Source of the DNA: Mytilus edulis
Lineage: Eukaryota > Mollusca > Bivalvia > Mytilida > Mytilidae
DNA: 64,000 nucleotides
Reading direction: 5' to 3'
Assembly: GCF_963676685.1 (NCBI RefSeq)
Contig: NC_092354.1
Coordinates: 36,984,193 to 37,048,192, forward strand
Shown: piece by piece, positions 23,901-31,872 of the stretch
Numbering within the stretch: the stretch's first letter is position 1
Layout: every line of letters begins with the position of its first letter
Notes under the pieces: model-generated
What the model saw: the letters and a program-made list of their open reading frames with translations, nothing else
What the model was told of the DNA's origin: nothing
Databases searched by the model: none
Made by a program: the position numbers and the translations under genes

Positions 23901-26900
23901 TGCAACAGACACTTTCAAAATATTTTGTGTAAAACCCAAAAATAATGTTCCAATGACGGTACTGTTACAAATAAAGATATACCCTTTTTTTCTAAAACTG
24001 TTCGATACTAATCACACAACAACTAAATCACCGGGTGTGCTATAGTCTCTATTATTACATATGCTTTTCTTACCGTAACTGGGGGTGTCAAGGTTCTAAA
24101 AATATCATCTAAGGAATTGTTGCACTGAAAAATATGTTTTAACTATGGAAATCAACGTGTTTTTTTATAAATTAACTGTTAACTAAGAATATTCTTATAC
24201 CAGAAATATATTATCTTAGTCGCATTAGGCACTACTTTTGGGAATTATGGGTCCTCGATGGGTCCTCGATGCTCTTGAACATTGTGCATGTTTTGTTTTA
24301 TGAATATTTTGATATAAGCGCCACTGATGAGTCTTATGTATACGAAACGCACGTCTGGCGTATTAAATCATAATCTTGGTACCTTTGATAACCGTTTGGA
24401 GGATAAAACAAACATGTGTTTTGTTTTCATACTCCTATATTAGATAAATGATTATGTTATTATCTGTAGGCGTTCCTTATCTGAATGTATAGCGGTTAAT
24501 CATAGAAATAATTATGTGAAGATGTGGTGTAAGTTTCGATGAGACCATGATTTATTGCAACACAGTTTTACGATCAACAAAGATAATGACATGTTTAGAT
24601 TCCCTCATAAATAGTTATTTTCTTTGCAAATAATTTGGTCTCCAATTCTGATTCGACAGAACGCTTGCACAAAGCACAATTGTTTTTCTTCTTCTTGTCC
24701 GATTTGCCCTGTAGATTATTTTCATTCAATCAGTGCAGTATGCATACTAGTACTCTCTGGTATTAGTTGGTTTAATATGATACCAGGACGTCAAAGTCTT
24801 CGCTTTCCTTTAAGCGTTACATATTGAAAAAAAACGCGACAAAACGTGACCATGTTTGGTATCATAAAAACAAACAAATTAACTGTCCTGAATAGAAAAA
24901 ATCTCACTCGATATCGAGGTGAAAACAAATATGTGTAAATTGTTTAAGTATGTACAGGTAATGGTTATCAATTTCAAAATATCATTAGGCAACAACTAAC
25001 TACTGTTTATCAAGTCAAATAATCAAAGCACTTGCGTGACCTGCTATCACTTTAATTATTTGAAGGTGTCTGTACCTAAGTTCATTTTATCTTTCTATTT
25101 CTTCAGTCTAGTAGTTATTATGTTCGTTGTTAACTTACGTGTGTTAATTCCTAGCAAACATGTATTTATTAAATTTGAAATTGTAACTACCCTATTGATG
25201 ATTTTAGTATTTTGGCTGTCTGCGTATTTATAGATTCAGAATTCATGTTCACTTAAAGTAATTTGTTTTACTACATTTGTTTTACTACATACTAAAAAAT
25301 CATAACATCATTTAGATGTCTTCAATACTTTCGTTGCAGATATAGTTAACCGTTGTATCAGCCTATTTTTTTTCAAAATCAAATAAAGTAAGATAGTTTA
25401 TTAAATGAACACTTGATAAACAATTTTCACATATGTTTGTAACGATTCTTTAAATTTTGTGACTTAATAATATCAACTTCAATATAAAATTGTTTTTAAA
25501 TCGAAACCTTATTCAACTTTATTTCCGGAAATGTGAATAAACAGACCGTTGGTGATCAAACTTAACGAATCAATTTCGAACATTTTGTATCATAAACAAT
25601 TTTCTGACTTTTGAACCAAATCAGTTTCAAATTTTAAAAGAAAATTGTACATGAATATCTATTGTCCCTGTTTGTATAACCTCGAAGTTAACTCTTTTTC
25701 TATGATTATGTGGTCTATCAATAACAGCTACTTCAAATGGTCTCCTACCCTGAAATATTAACAAAAAATAAAAAAGATATATATTCCTCTTTTATTGAAC
25801 ACATGCTTAAAATAACGCTTACAAAAGAGCGTTAAAAATTTCATCAGTTACCTGATGATCAATTTTCACCAAAACAAAACATGATAAAATGTATATATCT
25901 GACTTTAAATGTATGACTATCACTTATATTTATTCGACTGGCGGTCTAAATCCTATCATCAAAATTATGAATAAGCAATACATGTTTATCACTTATATTC
26001 ATTCGACTGGCTATCTAAATCCCATTACTAAAGTACTGAATGAAGTTGTTATTTATGTGAATACTTGTGTACAGAGAACTAGGTATACTGTTCTATTACT
26101 TTAGGAAGTATTGGACAGTATTGGGCATATATATCTTTATATCTTCCTCATCTCTGTAAATTATTATTTGTTTGCTTCTTGTCACATTGAAAACATTCAA
26201 GAGTGTTTATAAATTGTTAGCCCATTTTCAGTTGTTATCCTTAATAGAATCCATAACTTTTTTATTTCTTATTTCCTATGCATGTGTTTGTGTTATTTGA
26301 ACTGAGGACAATGTGATTTCAAATTTTGGAAATATTCAGGTAGATTCCCAGTAAACTGAATTCGAAATAGAATTACATACATTTACACATATATATGTAT
26401 ATGTATATAATAACATGACAAGAGGAACTGTAAATGGCCAAATGGAACACTCACGTGTCAGTAGCTATGTTAATCACACTTTCAAACATGTGATAGTGTC
26501 AGTATCGAAAAAATATTTGAATCAGATTGTTGTCCCGACCCGAATCAAATATATGTTTTTAGGTGCTTCATTTTTTTACGAAGCAGGTTTGTTGTTATTT
26601 TTCAATCTGTTTAAGGATAACAAAATTACGATATGTAAAAGCTTCCTTTCTATTGATTTACATGTATCAATATGTGATAACCAATTCCTCTGGATAAGTA
26701 GCTACACATTAGCTGGTATGCCTTGTTTTGATACGTAGAAAATTAAGTTTGTAAAGTATTGTAAGACAAGAAAGTAAACATACTTTTTTCAATCTATCAT
26801 CCTGGAAACAACCGTAACTTAAAACGTCTAAATAACACGTTAACAAATTAGATTTTGTTTGTAACATTCATTTATACCGAAGCTACGTAAGAAAACAAGA

Positions 26901-29900
26901 TTTAAAAAATAAATCACTCGTTAAACTTCTTAATTTTCGAAATTTTTCGAATGAATGAACTATCAAATTACAATTGATACATGTTGTGATACAGTACAGA
27001 TGGTGATAAATACAAGTAAACAATTAACTGCGTGAATGGGTTGTCAGACAAAAAATGTAACATGTGTAACTGAATATGGAATATTAAATTCGAAATGCAT
27101 GAAAGATAAAGATGTTTACTACAACGCCTAAAAAATCTTTGAAAGTGTTCATGACCAAATAGAATAGCAGTTATAATTATTACCTCAATATTTTGCGATT
27201 GAAGACTTGATCCATGCTGAATCAAAAGTTCAGCTGCAGGTATATTATCATGAAAAAATGCTACATGCAGTGCTGTTTCGTCCTAAAAAATACCAATACA
27301 AGCCAATGAATATCATGTTGAAAATTTACTCTACTTTGTTTTGTTTTATTTGGCAACAAATAGAATCGAAAAGAAAGTTGAGAAAAACAATATCTACACT
27401 TTCTTTAAGTACTGGTTAAAAATGTATGAAATACATTTGCAAAATGATTTTTTTCCCTTTCACATGTTTTATCTAAAGAGAGGTTCTGTATTTGATCTGC
27501 TCACATGCGTAAAACGAAACGAATCAGGCAGTTCACAATGTAAACCGATTAAAATTTAAGTTTGTTCGGGCCTTCAGTTTGATTATGATCATTTCAAATG
27601 AGTGCTAATCATGAACCGGTTCCGACGCATGAAATTGATATAAAGTGTTGTTTTGTATTTTTTTCTAAAACATGTGCACCTACATTTGACATATTTATAA
27701 AAACTATTCTATTAAAACGACAATGCAATGTATCTTTCAATTGAACATATCAAATAGTAGCTTACAATGTTAATAGGACTCGACTGTTATACTGTAAAGA
27801 TTGTGCATAAATATTGTGCATAAAGATTGTGGAGATGATCTTTCGGATTTGTAAGAATCCACATTTATTTGACACTCTTCAGCAAATGTTGGTATGATAT
27901 TTATTATTTTTTATCCGCATAAATATCGGTCTAAATAAGGGTTTCATGAAGTTTTGGTATCTTACCTACAGTTAAAAATATGGAAATCTTTGTTTTTTAT
28001 AATACTAAAGGAAAGAACGAATGAGTTTGTGATTGTTTAAAGTTCACTGTTTCGTGAATGTAATGGCGTTGTAGGGGTATTTTCTGCCTTTATTGAGACC
28101 TTTTCAATATATTTAGAGGGGGTTGGGTTGTTACAATAATGTTGTGTAAAACTTTGTCTACGAAGGACTAAACAGTGACGCTATAATCAACACATTTAAA
28201 AGTCAGAATCTTTGATATTATCAGGATAATTTTCCGCGCATAGTTTTGCCAATTGAATTGAAGTCCCAATTTTATGTTGATTTCAGATAATCAATAGACC
28301 ATGTCATTTTTTGATAACCTAATTCCTAATGTGTTAGTTTCCTTTTGCTTAAGAAATTGGCAAACTAAGTTTACATTCAATTTCAGCATATTATTAAGTC
28401 TGTATTAATCTAGGAAATTTAATAGATGCCTTTTAAATATACCATTGTGCATTATTACAGTACAAAGATGTGAAAGAAAAAAGAGTATACACTCCTTACA
28501 TTGATAAAATGTCACTTTGTTAATATTAAATGAAATGCAATCCAATTTATTTCAAAACATTACAAATTATACTTACATTTTTATCAACAACATTCACATC
28601 TGCATTTCCTTTTATAAGTAATTGCATGACATCGGGGCGATTCAATAATGCTGCATAATGCAGTGGACTCCAATTCTAGAAAGAAAAACAATCTGGTCAC
28701 ACACAGGTATATAACACCTGTCATACTTTTTGGCAGCAAAATGCAAGCATTTGTTTTGCACTTTTCTACATGTACATTGTAATAAAAACTGTTCTAAAAA
28801 ATAACTGATAATTTTGAATTTATAAATCAAGACGAGATCTGTAATTATAGCTGATTAAAAGTGTCCCCTTATGACAGGAAAAGCATTTAGATTTGAATAT
28901 CACAATAAAATATCGTGATGTAAGTTACGAATTGATAACATTGTGTGTCTTAATTGTTTGTTTATTGACTCAGAAAAAGAGGACGGCTGTAATCGGCTTA
29001 ACAAACATTACTAAAACCACGCAAAAACTCATATCATTTTTTTTATTTAAAATATAATTGATATTAGTCTGAACTATGCAATATAGTTTGTATCTTTGTG
29101 TTTTAAACGAAGGAGAAACAATAGACCTATATATTGCGTGCTTGTATGTTTAAATACCGTTTAAGTGTTTCGTCAGTTCTAAATTTTAAGATATCTTCCT
29201 TTTAATATCCATTATGGTTTAGTCTTTATTCTTGTTTTCTTTTACGTTTTGTTAATGTATCACTATGTTCAGAGGAGCGACTTTCAACAACAACAAATTA
29301 TAGGATAGACAATGTGTGTTGAATATTATTAGATACGAAACATGAATTATAGGGACACAACAGTATCACACAGAAGTACATGATACATCATCTTGTAAGA
29401 TTATAAGAAACATACATTTGAAAAAAATTGATTACATAAGAAAGTTGATGATACACTTGACCATTCCCTCAGGTTTGTTTTTGTTCGTACTGCTTTTTTG
29501 TTTTCTTCTATATAGTGTTTTAAAAATCTTGCATCAAATTTGGTTAATATGCATAATGCAACTCAAATTAAGGAGCACAAAAATTGTGATTCAACAAAAT
29601 CTCTCTGTGTAGTGATATTGTAGATGTTTTATTGTTTACAAATGGCTAAGATCAACCTTTTATGCTAATTTGAAAAGCTGACAATCATAATAGTATAATT
29701 CTATAAAAAGTACGTGAAGTATGCAGTTATCTATCAGTTATTATGCAAACAACTGAGTTTGAAAAGAACGTGCTGTGTGAAAAGGGCAAACGTGGTTGTA
29801 GGGCTTGTCATTTTGAAAGAAAAATCGAAGTACCATTAACTTACGTCAGGATATGATGTTGTGTTTACGGAGGCGCCTCTTTCTACTAACGTTTGAACTT

Positions 29901-30926
29901 CAGAGACATCTCCTTTTATAATTGCACAATGAAGGCTCTGAAACAAAAATATAAACTAAAACTTGTTAAGGGACGACACCAAAAGTTCAATGAAGGATAA
30001 AAAACTTAATTCACATAGTTTTTTCACTGAACCCCTACCCCCCTCTTAACTTAATTTGGGAAAAATTGATTGACCCATATGGATATATGTAAAAATCAAT
30101 GTCGGATAACAAAATCTTGCAGCATTTCAACCCCAATCCCCAAACTATTTCAATTAAGTTTTTTTTTTATCTTACAATGATCTTTTGATGTCGTCCCTAA
30201 CTCGTTGTAACAGCACAACAAAATAACAAAGCAGAAAACAACTCACATAAAGGCGCGATCTAATAAAACTTATCGGAATCTTTCTATAGGATGTATCAAT
30301 CGGTAAACAACTGTTGCTTTAATTCAAAAATCTAGTATAAATCATGCTGCATCAGAATAAAGTAGCAATCATTGTTTTTGCGAGGTTTTTAGCTTTCATT
30401 TCTGTTAACATTTTGCTTCGTACAGAAACATAGTTGTTATCCTCGGCATTTGGTCCCTGGTGAATAGCTTTTGTTATTGGAAATCATACCTAATGTTCTT
30501 ATATGTGTATGTATGCGTAATCATCAAAATTTAAAAGAAAGAATTTTGTTTCAAACTTCACGCTTTTAGTGTAAAACTGTACCAATAAACAGACATTTTC
30601 TCACATAGCCTTTTTGTGCTAAAGCGGCGTAAAGCAACCAACAATCAATCAATCAATCTCACATATTCGTTGTTAACAATGAAACATTACAATATGACCA
30701 GCAGAGACATGTGTTATATAATGTATTTAATAAAAAAAAATGCATGTAATGTTTTCTGTATTTTGTTATAGTTCATTTCCATGAGTCTTTGGTAGTTTCG
30801 TTGGGTCTGCTTTTTGTGTTTGTGTTCGCTAAACGATATATAATTTCCTTAGATATCATTGGATATACAAACATCGGAACACAAGTGTCCCAACTAATGT
30901 TATGTACTCACCTGATTAAGATCCAT
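11510..30926 (-). CDS. Ankyrin-repeat / LRAT-domain gene, 15-exon model
   Basis: Spliced gene model built by eye on the minus strand. Coding exons, in transcript order: 30926-30912, 29937-29845, 28675-28577, 27282-27184, 25749-25681, 24124-24074, 23398-23339, 22303-22235, 21337-21269, 19766-19716, 19190-19166, 18042-17992, 15191-15150, 13720-13707, 11992-11510. Every intron begins GT and ends AG on the coding strand, and the phases agree throughout (phase 0 up to the 25-bp exon, then phase 1, back to 0 after the 14-bp exon). The predicted protein is about 429 residues: MDLNQ, three ankyrin repeats (about 6-102), a variable linker (103-269), then an LRAT-like thiol domain (270-429). No signal peptide is seen, so it is probably cytosolic. 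LRAT-family proteins are acyltransferases or phospholipases; ankyrin repeats bind proteins. The combined function is unknown. The short middle exons are less certain than the ankyrin and LRAT exons. Confidence 0.72.
11993..13706. other. Intron of the LRAT gene, no other feature
   Basis: The last intron on the minus strand. Nothing recognisable was seen in either strand. Confidence 0.5.
13707..13720 (-). CDS. 14-bp microexon
   Basis: AAATGGATGAATTA lies between the acceptor GAAATTTCAG and the donor GTGAGTATCA. It completes a lysine codon from the previous exon and adds M-D-E-L, turning phase 1 into the phase 0 needed by the LRAT exon. Without an exon of this phase class the LRAT domain would be out of frame with the linker exons. 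Confidence 0.45.
13928..14467. repeat. 357-bp-period dispersed repeat, one and a half units
   Basis: TAGTTATCAAAGGTACCAGG recurs at 13928 and 14285. Each unit has ACGCCAGACG, TACATAAGACTCATCAGTGA and ACAAGTACAAAGTTGAAGAG. The unit ends in GGGGACGAAACGTCCACCAG and CGACCCAGTGGTGTAAATAG. The same unit is at 43080-43390, with shorter pieces at 24225-24392, 37091-37175 and 54755-54865. Confidence 0.82.
14468..15149. other. Intron of the LRAT gene, no other feature
   Basis: A plus-strand open frame of 113 codons at 14829-15170 overlaps the minus-strand exon at 15150-15191. It has no recognisable domain and is not supported. Confidence 0.45.
15150..15191 (-). CDS. 42-bp linker exon (FQDLKDT)
   Basis: Phase 1 in and out, reading F-Q-D-L-K-D-T-I-A-K-Q-K-P. 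It is related to the 17992-18042 exon through LKDT and the flanking intron ends (GAGATATTTT before both acceptors). The acceptor is TTTTATTTCCAG and the donor GTAAGTCAAT. Confidence 0.58.
15685..16560 (+). pseudogene. Decayed non-LTR retrotransposon (LINE)
   Basis: At 15688 the sequence encodes S-F-S-D-H-A-P-L-Q-M-R-L, the SDH signature at the end of an AP-type endonuclease. After a frameshift, the frame 15698-16108 continues with F-R-W-N-D-D-V-K-E-K-C and later P-W-M-N-C-E-C-R-R-L-R, typical of the linker between endonuclease and reverse transcriptase in LINE ORF2. It runs on in another frame to 16283. At 16466-16511 comes L-M-Y-A-D-D-M-I-L-F-S-D, the reverse-transcriptase catalytic motif (YADD at 16472-16483), much too close to the linker, so several hundred residues are deleted. 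It sits in an intron of the LRAT gene in opposite orientation. Confidence 0.75.
16561..17004. other. Intron, no clear feature
   Basis: Contains TTCGCAAAAATAAATATCCG, a phrase I associate with mussel dispersed repeats, but no second copy was seen in this window. Confidence 0.4.
17005..17235 (+). repeat. Solo retroelement tail, GTGGAGCAGG family, copy 2
   Basis: ATGTGGAGCAGTATCTGTTT, ACCCTTCCGGAGCAC and CTATGGCGTTGTCAGTTTAT match 8250-8440 and 35960-36140. Degenerate further copies occur at 20950-21085 and 23030-23120. Confidence 0.7.
17640..17925. repeat. Local direct duplication of about 130 bp
   Basis: AACTATTTATAGATTTAAAG / AACTATTTATAGATTTTAAG, with TTCATTGAAATAAA and CAATA-CTTAATACAAAGAAT following, occurs at 17660-17770 and again at 17807-17920. 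Local duplication within an intron, about 150 bp apart. Confidence 0.6.
17992..18042 (-). CDS. 51-bp linker exon (LKDT)
   Basis: Phase 1 in, phase 1 out. It reads L-K-D-T-L-S-N-M-T-S-D-D-K-K-L-K, a lysine-rich helix-like stretch. It shares the start GT and the LKDT motif with the exon at 15150-15191, so the two are probably duplicates. The acceptor TTTGTTTCTAG and donor GTAAGTAAGA are strong. In phase 0 it would stop at the second codon. Confidence 0.58.
18043..19165. other. Intron, no other feature
   Basis: Holds GTCCAGTACGTATGAGCGAA and other unique sequence. No exon with paired splice signals was found on either strand. Confidence 0.4.
19166..19190 (-). CDS. 25-bp linker exon (phase 0 to 1)
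   Basis: It reads I-N-E-H-R-N-T-L plus one base. The acceptor CAATTTCAG and donor GTAAGTGTAT are good. Its length (3n+1) is what is needed to enter the next exon at 18042, which is open only in the shifted frame. That agreement is the main support. Confidence 0.5.
19716..19766 (-). CDS. Duplicated mini-exon, type C' (SLYDDSG)
   Basis: 51 bp, 17 codons, phase 0 at both ends, reading F-E-D-S-L-Y-D-D-S-G-I-S-T-L. Same size and position in its block as the exon at 24074-24124, about 1.55 kb after the preceding type B exon. The acceptor is ATATTTTGTAG and the donor GTAAGCCAGA. Confidence 0.58.
19840..20140. repeat. Solo retroelement tail (49.6 kb family), with deletion
   Basis: TTAACCCCGCCGCATTTTTG and CGCCTGTCCCAAGC match the reverse complement of 49885-49915. 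TTTCTTTGACATATTCCCTA matches the reverse complement of 49635-49660. The middle is rearranged. Confidence 0.65.
20950..21085 (+). repeat. Degenerate retroelement tail, copy 3
   Basis: GTTTTGCTTAGTTTTTAGAG, GTTATATTGTGTGTACTG and TGGTGTTGTCAGTGAATG align with 17095-17195. It has lost the 5' GTGGAGCAGG part. Confidence 0.5.
21269..21337 (-). CDS. Duplicated mini-exon, type B' (DWRPFA)
   Basis: 69 bp, 23 codons, phase 0 at both ends, starting D-W-R-P-F-A-S-H-F and ending V-N-S-E. It pairs with the exon at 23339-23398; the first five residues are identical and the donor context GTAAGACAAA is shared. The acceptor TATAAAAAG is weak because it lacks a pyrimidine tract. Confidence 0.55.
22235..22303 (-). 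CDS. Duplicated mini-exon, type A' (RPFEVAV)
   Basis: 69 bp, 23 codons, phase 0 at both ends, starting D-M-R-P-F-E-V-A-V and ending A-N-L-E. It is a near match to the exon at 25681-25749 with only scattered substitutions. The acceptor TTTTTTTCAG and donor GTAAGGTAAA are strong, so this is the better-preserved type A copy. Confidence 0.62.
23030..23120 (+). repeat. Degenerate retroelement tail, copy 4
   Basis: CATAACGTTGTCAGTGTATT then CGACTAATGAGTTTAAATGA aligns with the end of the 8.2 kb and 36.1 kb copies. Strongly diverged. Confidence 0.45.
23339..23398 (-). CDS. Duplicated mini-exon, type B (DWRPFA)
   Basis: 60 bp, 20 codons, phase 0 at both ends, starting D-W-R-P-F-A-T-P-V and ending N-S-E. 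Its sister is the 69-bp exon at 21269-21337; this copy is three codons shorter. The acceptor is TATATAACAG and the donor is GTAAGGCAAA. The surrounding intron is also similar to that of the sister exons. Confidence 0.58.
23410..23530. repeat. Solo retroelement tail fragment (49.6 kb family)
   Basis: GGGAATGGGGAATGTGTCAA and AGAGACACAAACCCGA match 49636-49675 in the same orientation. It begins 12 bp beyond the type B exon at 23339-23398, very close to the splice acceptor. Confidence 0.7.
24074..24124 (-). CDS. Duplicated mini-exon, type C (SLDD)
   Basis: 51 bp, 17 codons, phase 0 at both ends, reading C-N-N-S-L-D-D-I-F-R-T-L-T. It has the same length and a similar motif to the exon at 19716-19766 (S-L-Y-D-D-S-G). 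The acceptor ATATTTTTCAG and donor GTAAGAAAAG are both good. Confidence 0.55.
24225..24392 (-). repeat. Partial 357-bp repeat, reverse orientation
   Basis: Contains GCGCCACTGATGAGTCTTAT, GAAACGCACGTCTGGCGTAT and AATCTTGGTACCTTTGATAA, the reverse complement of the 13928 unit. GGGTCCTCGAT is duplicated in place at 24249-24271. Confidence 0.75.
25681..25749 (-). CDS. Duplicated mini-exon, type A (RPFEVAV)
   Basis: 69 bp, 23 codons, phase 0 at both ends, starting G-R-R-P-F-E-V-A-V. It is closely similar to the exon at 22235-22303 and more distantly to those at 23339 and 21269. The pattern RPFEVAV resembles the start of a degenerate ankyrin repeat. The acceptor is good (AATATTTCAG). The donor reads GTTATAC where the sister exons have GTAAGG, so this copy may be spliced poorly. 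Confidence 0.6.
25761..27183. other. Intron, no other feature
   Basis: Has a local direct repeat (ATCACTTATATTTATTCGACTGGC / ATCACTTATATTCATTCGACTGGC shortened here to its shared core TTATTCGACTGGC-like phrase) at about 25919 and 25990. Also a TATATGTATATGTATATA run at 26391. No gene was seen. Confidence 0.4.
27184..27282 (-). CDS. Ankyrin repeat exon 3
   Basis: 99 bp, 33 codons, phase 0 at both ends. It reads D-E-T-A-L-H-V-A-F-F and A-E-L-L-I-Q-H-G-S-S-L, matching the ankyrin consensus although the loop asparagine is lost. The acceptor is GGTATTTTTTAG and the donor is GTAATAATTA. Confidence 0.88.
27283..28576. other. Intron, no other feature
   Basis: AT-rich sequence. AAGATTGTGCATAAATATTG / TGCATAAAGATTGTGG at 27797-27830 is a small direct repeat. 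No exon was supported. Confidence 0.45.
28577..28675 (-). CDS. Ankyrin repeat exon 2
   Basis: 99 bp, exactly 33 codons, the canonical ankyrin length, phase 0 at both ends. It contains W-S-P-L-H-Y-A-A, L-L-I-K-G-N-A-D-V-N and D-K-N, the textbook TPLHxAA and GADVNxxD positions. The acceptor TTTCTTTCTAG and the donor GTAAGTATAA are strong. It is the clearest single exon of this gene. Confidence 0.93.
28676..29844. other. Intron, no other feature
   Basis: AT-rich sequence without a recognisable element or gene. Confidence 0.45.
29845..29937 (-). CDS. Ankyrin repeat exon 1
   Basis: 93 bp, 31 codons, phase 0 at both ends. It reads S-L-H-C-A-I-I-K-G-D-V and later V-E-R-G-A-S-V-N, the two-helix and loop pattern of an ankyrin repeat. 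The acceptor is TTTTTGTTTCAG and the donor is GTAAGTTAAT. Confidence 0.85.
30608..30656 (+). mobile_element. 49-bp LINE 3' tail with target-site duplication
   Basis: GCCTTTTTGTGCTAAAGCGG, CGTAAAGCAACCAACAATCA and AATCAATCAA are the last bases of the LINE at 47517-49351. It is flanked by TCTCACATA at 30599-30607 and again at 30657-30665, a 9-bp target-site duplication. This is an extremely 5'-truncated retrotransposition event. Confidence 0.85.
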
Positions 30927-30932
30927 GAAATC
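30912..30932 (-). CDS. Exon with start codon (MDLNQ)
   Basis: A 21-bp exon between the acceptor TTCATTTTAG and the donor GTGAGTACAT. The ATG is at 30926-30924 and gives M-D-L-N-Q, ending in phase 0. The next exon begins S-L-H-C, which fits the start of an ankyrin repeat. Six bases ahead of the ATG are 5' untranslated, so transcription starts further upstream. Confidence 0.6.
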
Positions 30933-31021
30933 CTAAAATGAATAACAAATTAAATTTTAATCAATACCTAAAGATTTATTTTGAATAATGTATTTTTAAA
31001 TTTAAAACTGCTTGTAGATAG

Positions 31022-31140
31022 ATATAGGAAGATGTGGTGTGAGTGCCAATGAGACAACTCTCCATACAAATAACAATTTAAAAAGTAAACCATTATAGGT
31101 TAAAGTACGGCCTTCAACACGGAGCCTTAGCTCACACCGA
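31022..31140. repeat. SINE-like dispersed repeat fragment
   Basis: GAAGATGTGGTGTGAGTGCC, AATGAGACAACTCTCC and GTACGGCCTTCAACACGGAG form a block whose parts recur at 34951-34995 (GAAGATGTGGTATGATTGCC) and 36210-36310. I recall it as a common mussel repeat. Confidence 0.6.
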
Positions 31141-31656
31141 AGATGTGTATGTAGATGTATGCATTGTTCGAATATTTTTTTTTCAATATTTTCTAGTTTA
31201 AGTTTCCTTGCCCTATGCAATTATATTTCTAAATTTGAACTGTTTTGTATCATCCTCCCTTAAACCAAGAGGGTTATAAACCTACTTGCGCAACTGATTT
31301 AAACATAATATAAAATGTAATATTTTCTTAGGCATACAACTTGTCAATGTATATTTGTTCAGCCTGACAGACATTCACCCGGAAACTATTTTAACAATTG
31401 TTGGAACAAATATTCCGTAACCTTTATTCTGTTAGGAACAAATACTGTAACATTTGTTCCAGCTGAATTAATATTACAGAATGTTTATCTCGTTTCAAAC
31501 TATAGTTATGACGAGACTTTTATATAGTGAACTCAATGAACCGTTATTTTTGTTTTAATATATGTTCGCTATGTAATCAAGATTAATATCTAATTTATAC
31601 AACATGACTGTTATCATTATTTATCGGTAATTCGTATATTTTTCTTTTGATTTTAC

Positions 31657-31872
31657 TGCCTAATATTTTCGAGTATCAGCGTACTGGCTGTATCACTGAA
31701 AATATTAGGCAATACATTGTGTGACGTCATAATTAACGATAAACAGAATGATACGTAGTTTCGTTTTAGATACTCACTAAATCATGTAGAATAGTTTAAC
31801 TCTTCCTAACGGGCTCGTCTAGATATATCACATGATATAGTAAGTATCAAAAACGAAACTACCTATTATTCT
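31657..31872. mobile_element. Hairpin-forming (foldback) element
   Basis: A 14-bp perfect inverted repeat (31657-31670 with 31698-31711) is followed by a second with 43-bp arms (31745-31787 with 31830-31872) that has about five mismatches and a 42-bp loop. The long arms contain GTAGTTTCGTTTT and its complement. No coding capacity. This is the shape of a small foldback transposon. Confidence 0.65.

Larger units (their letters stand above)
21150..25760 (-). repeat. Tandemly duplicated exon-intron units of ~1.0-1.2 kb
   Basis: The type A/B mini-exons at 25681, 23339, 22235 and 21269 each sit in similar flanks. Before each on the plus strand is TGTGA-ATATG or GAATATGT then a (G/C)TTTG-CTTACCT block. 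Further left, ACAATTGTTCTTACTT / ACAATTATTCTTACTT with AAATGTGAATATGAAGACCG recurs at 21160, 22032 and 23182, and a weaker trace at 25530. Spacing between exons is 966, 1104 and 2342 bp; the last is about two units. This shows duplication of genomic segments, not only of exon sequence. Confidence 0.65.
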
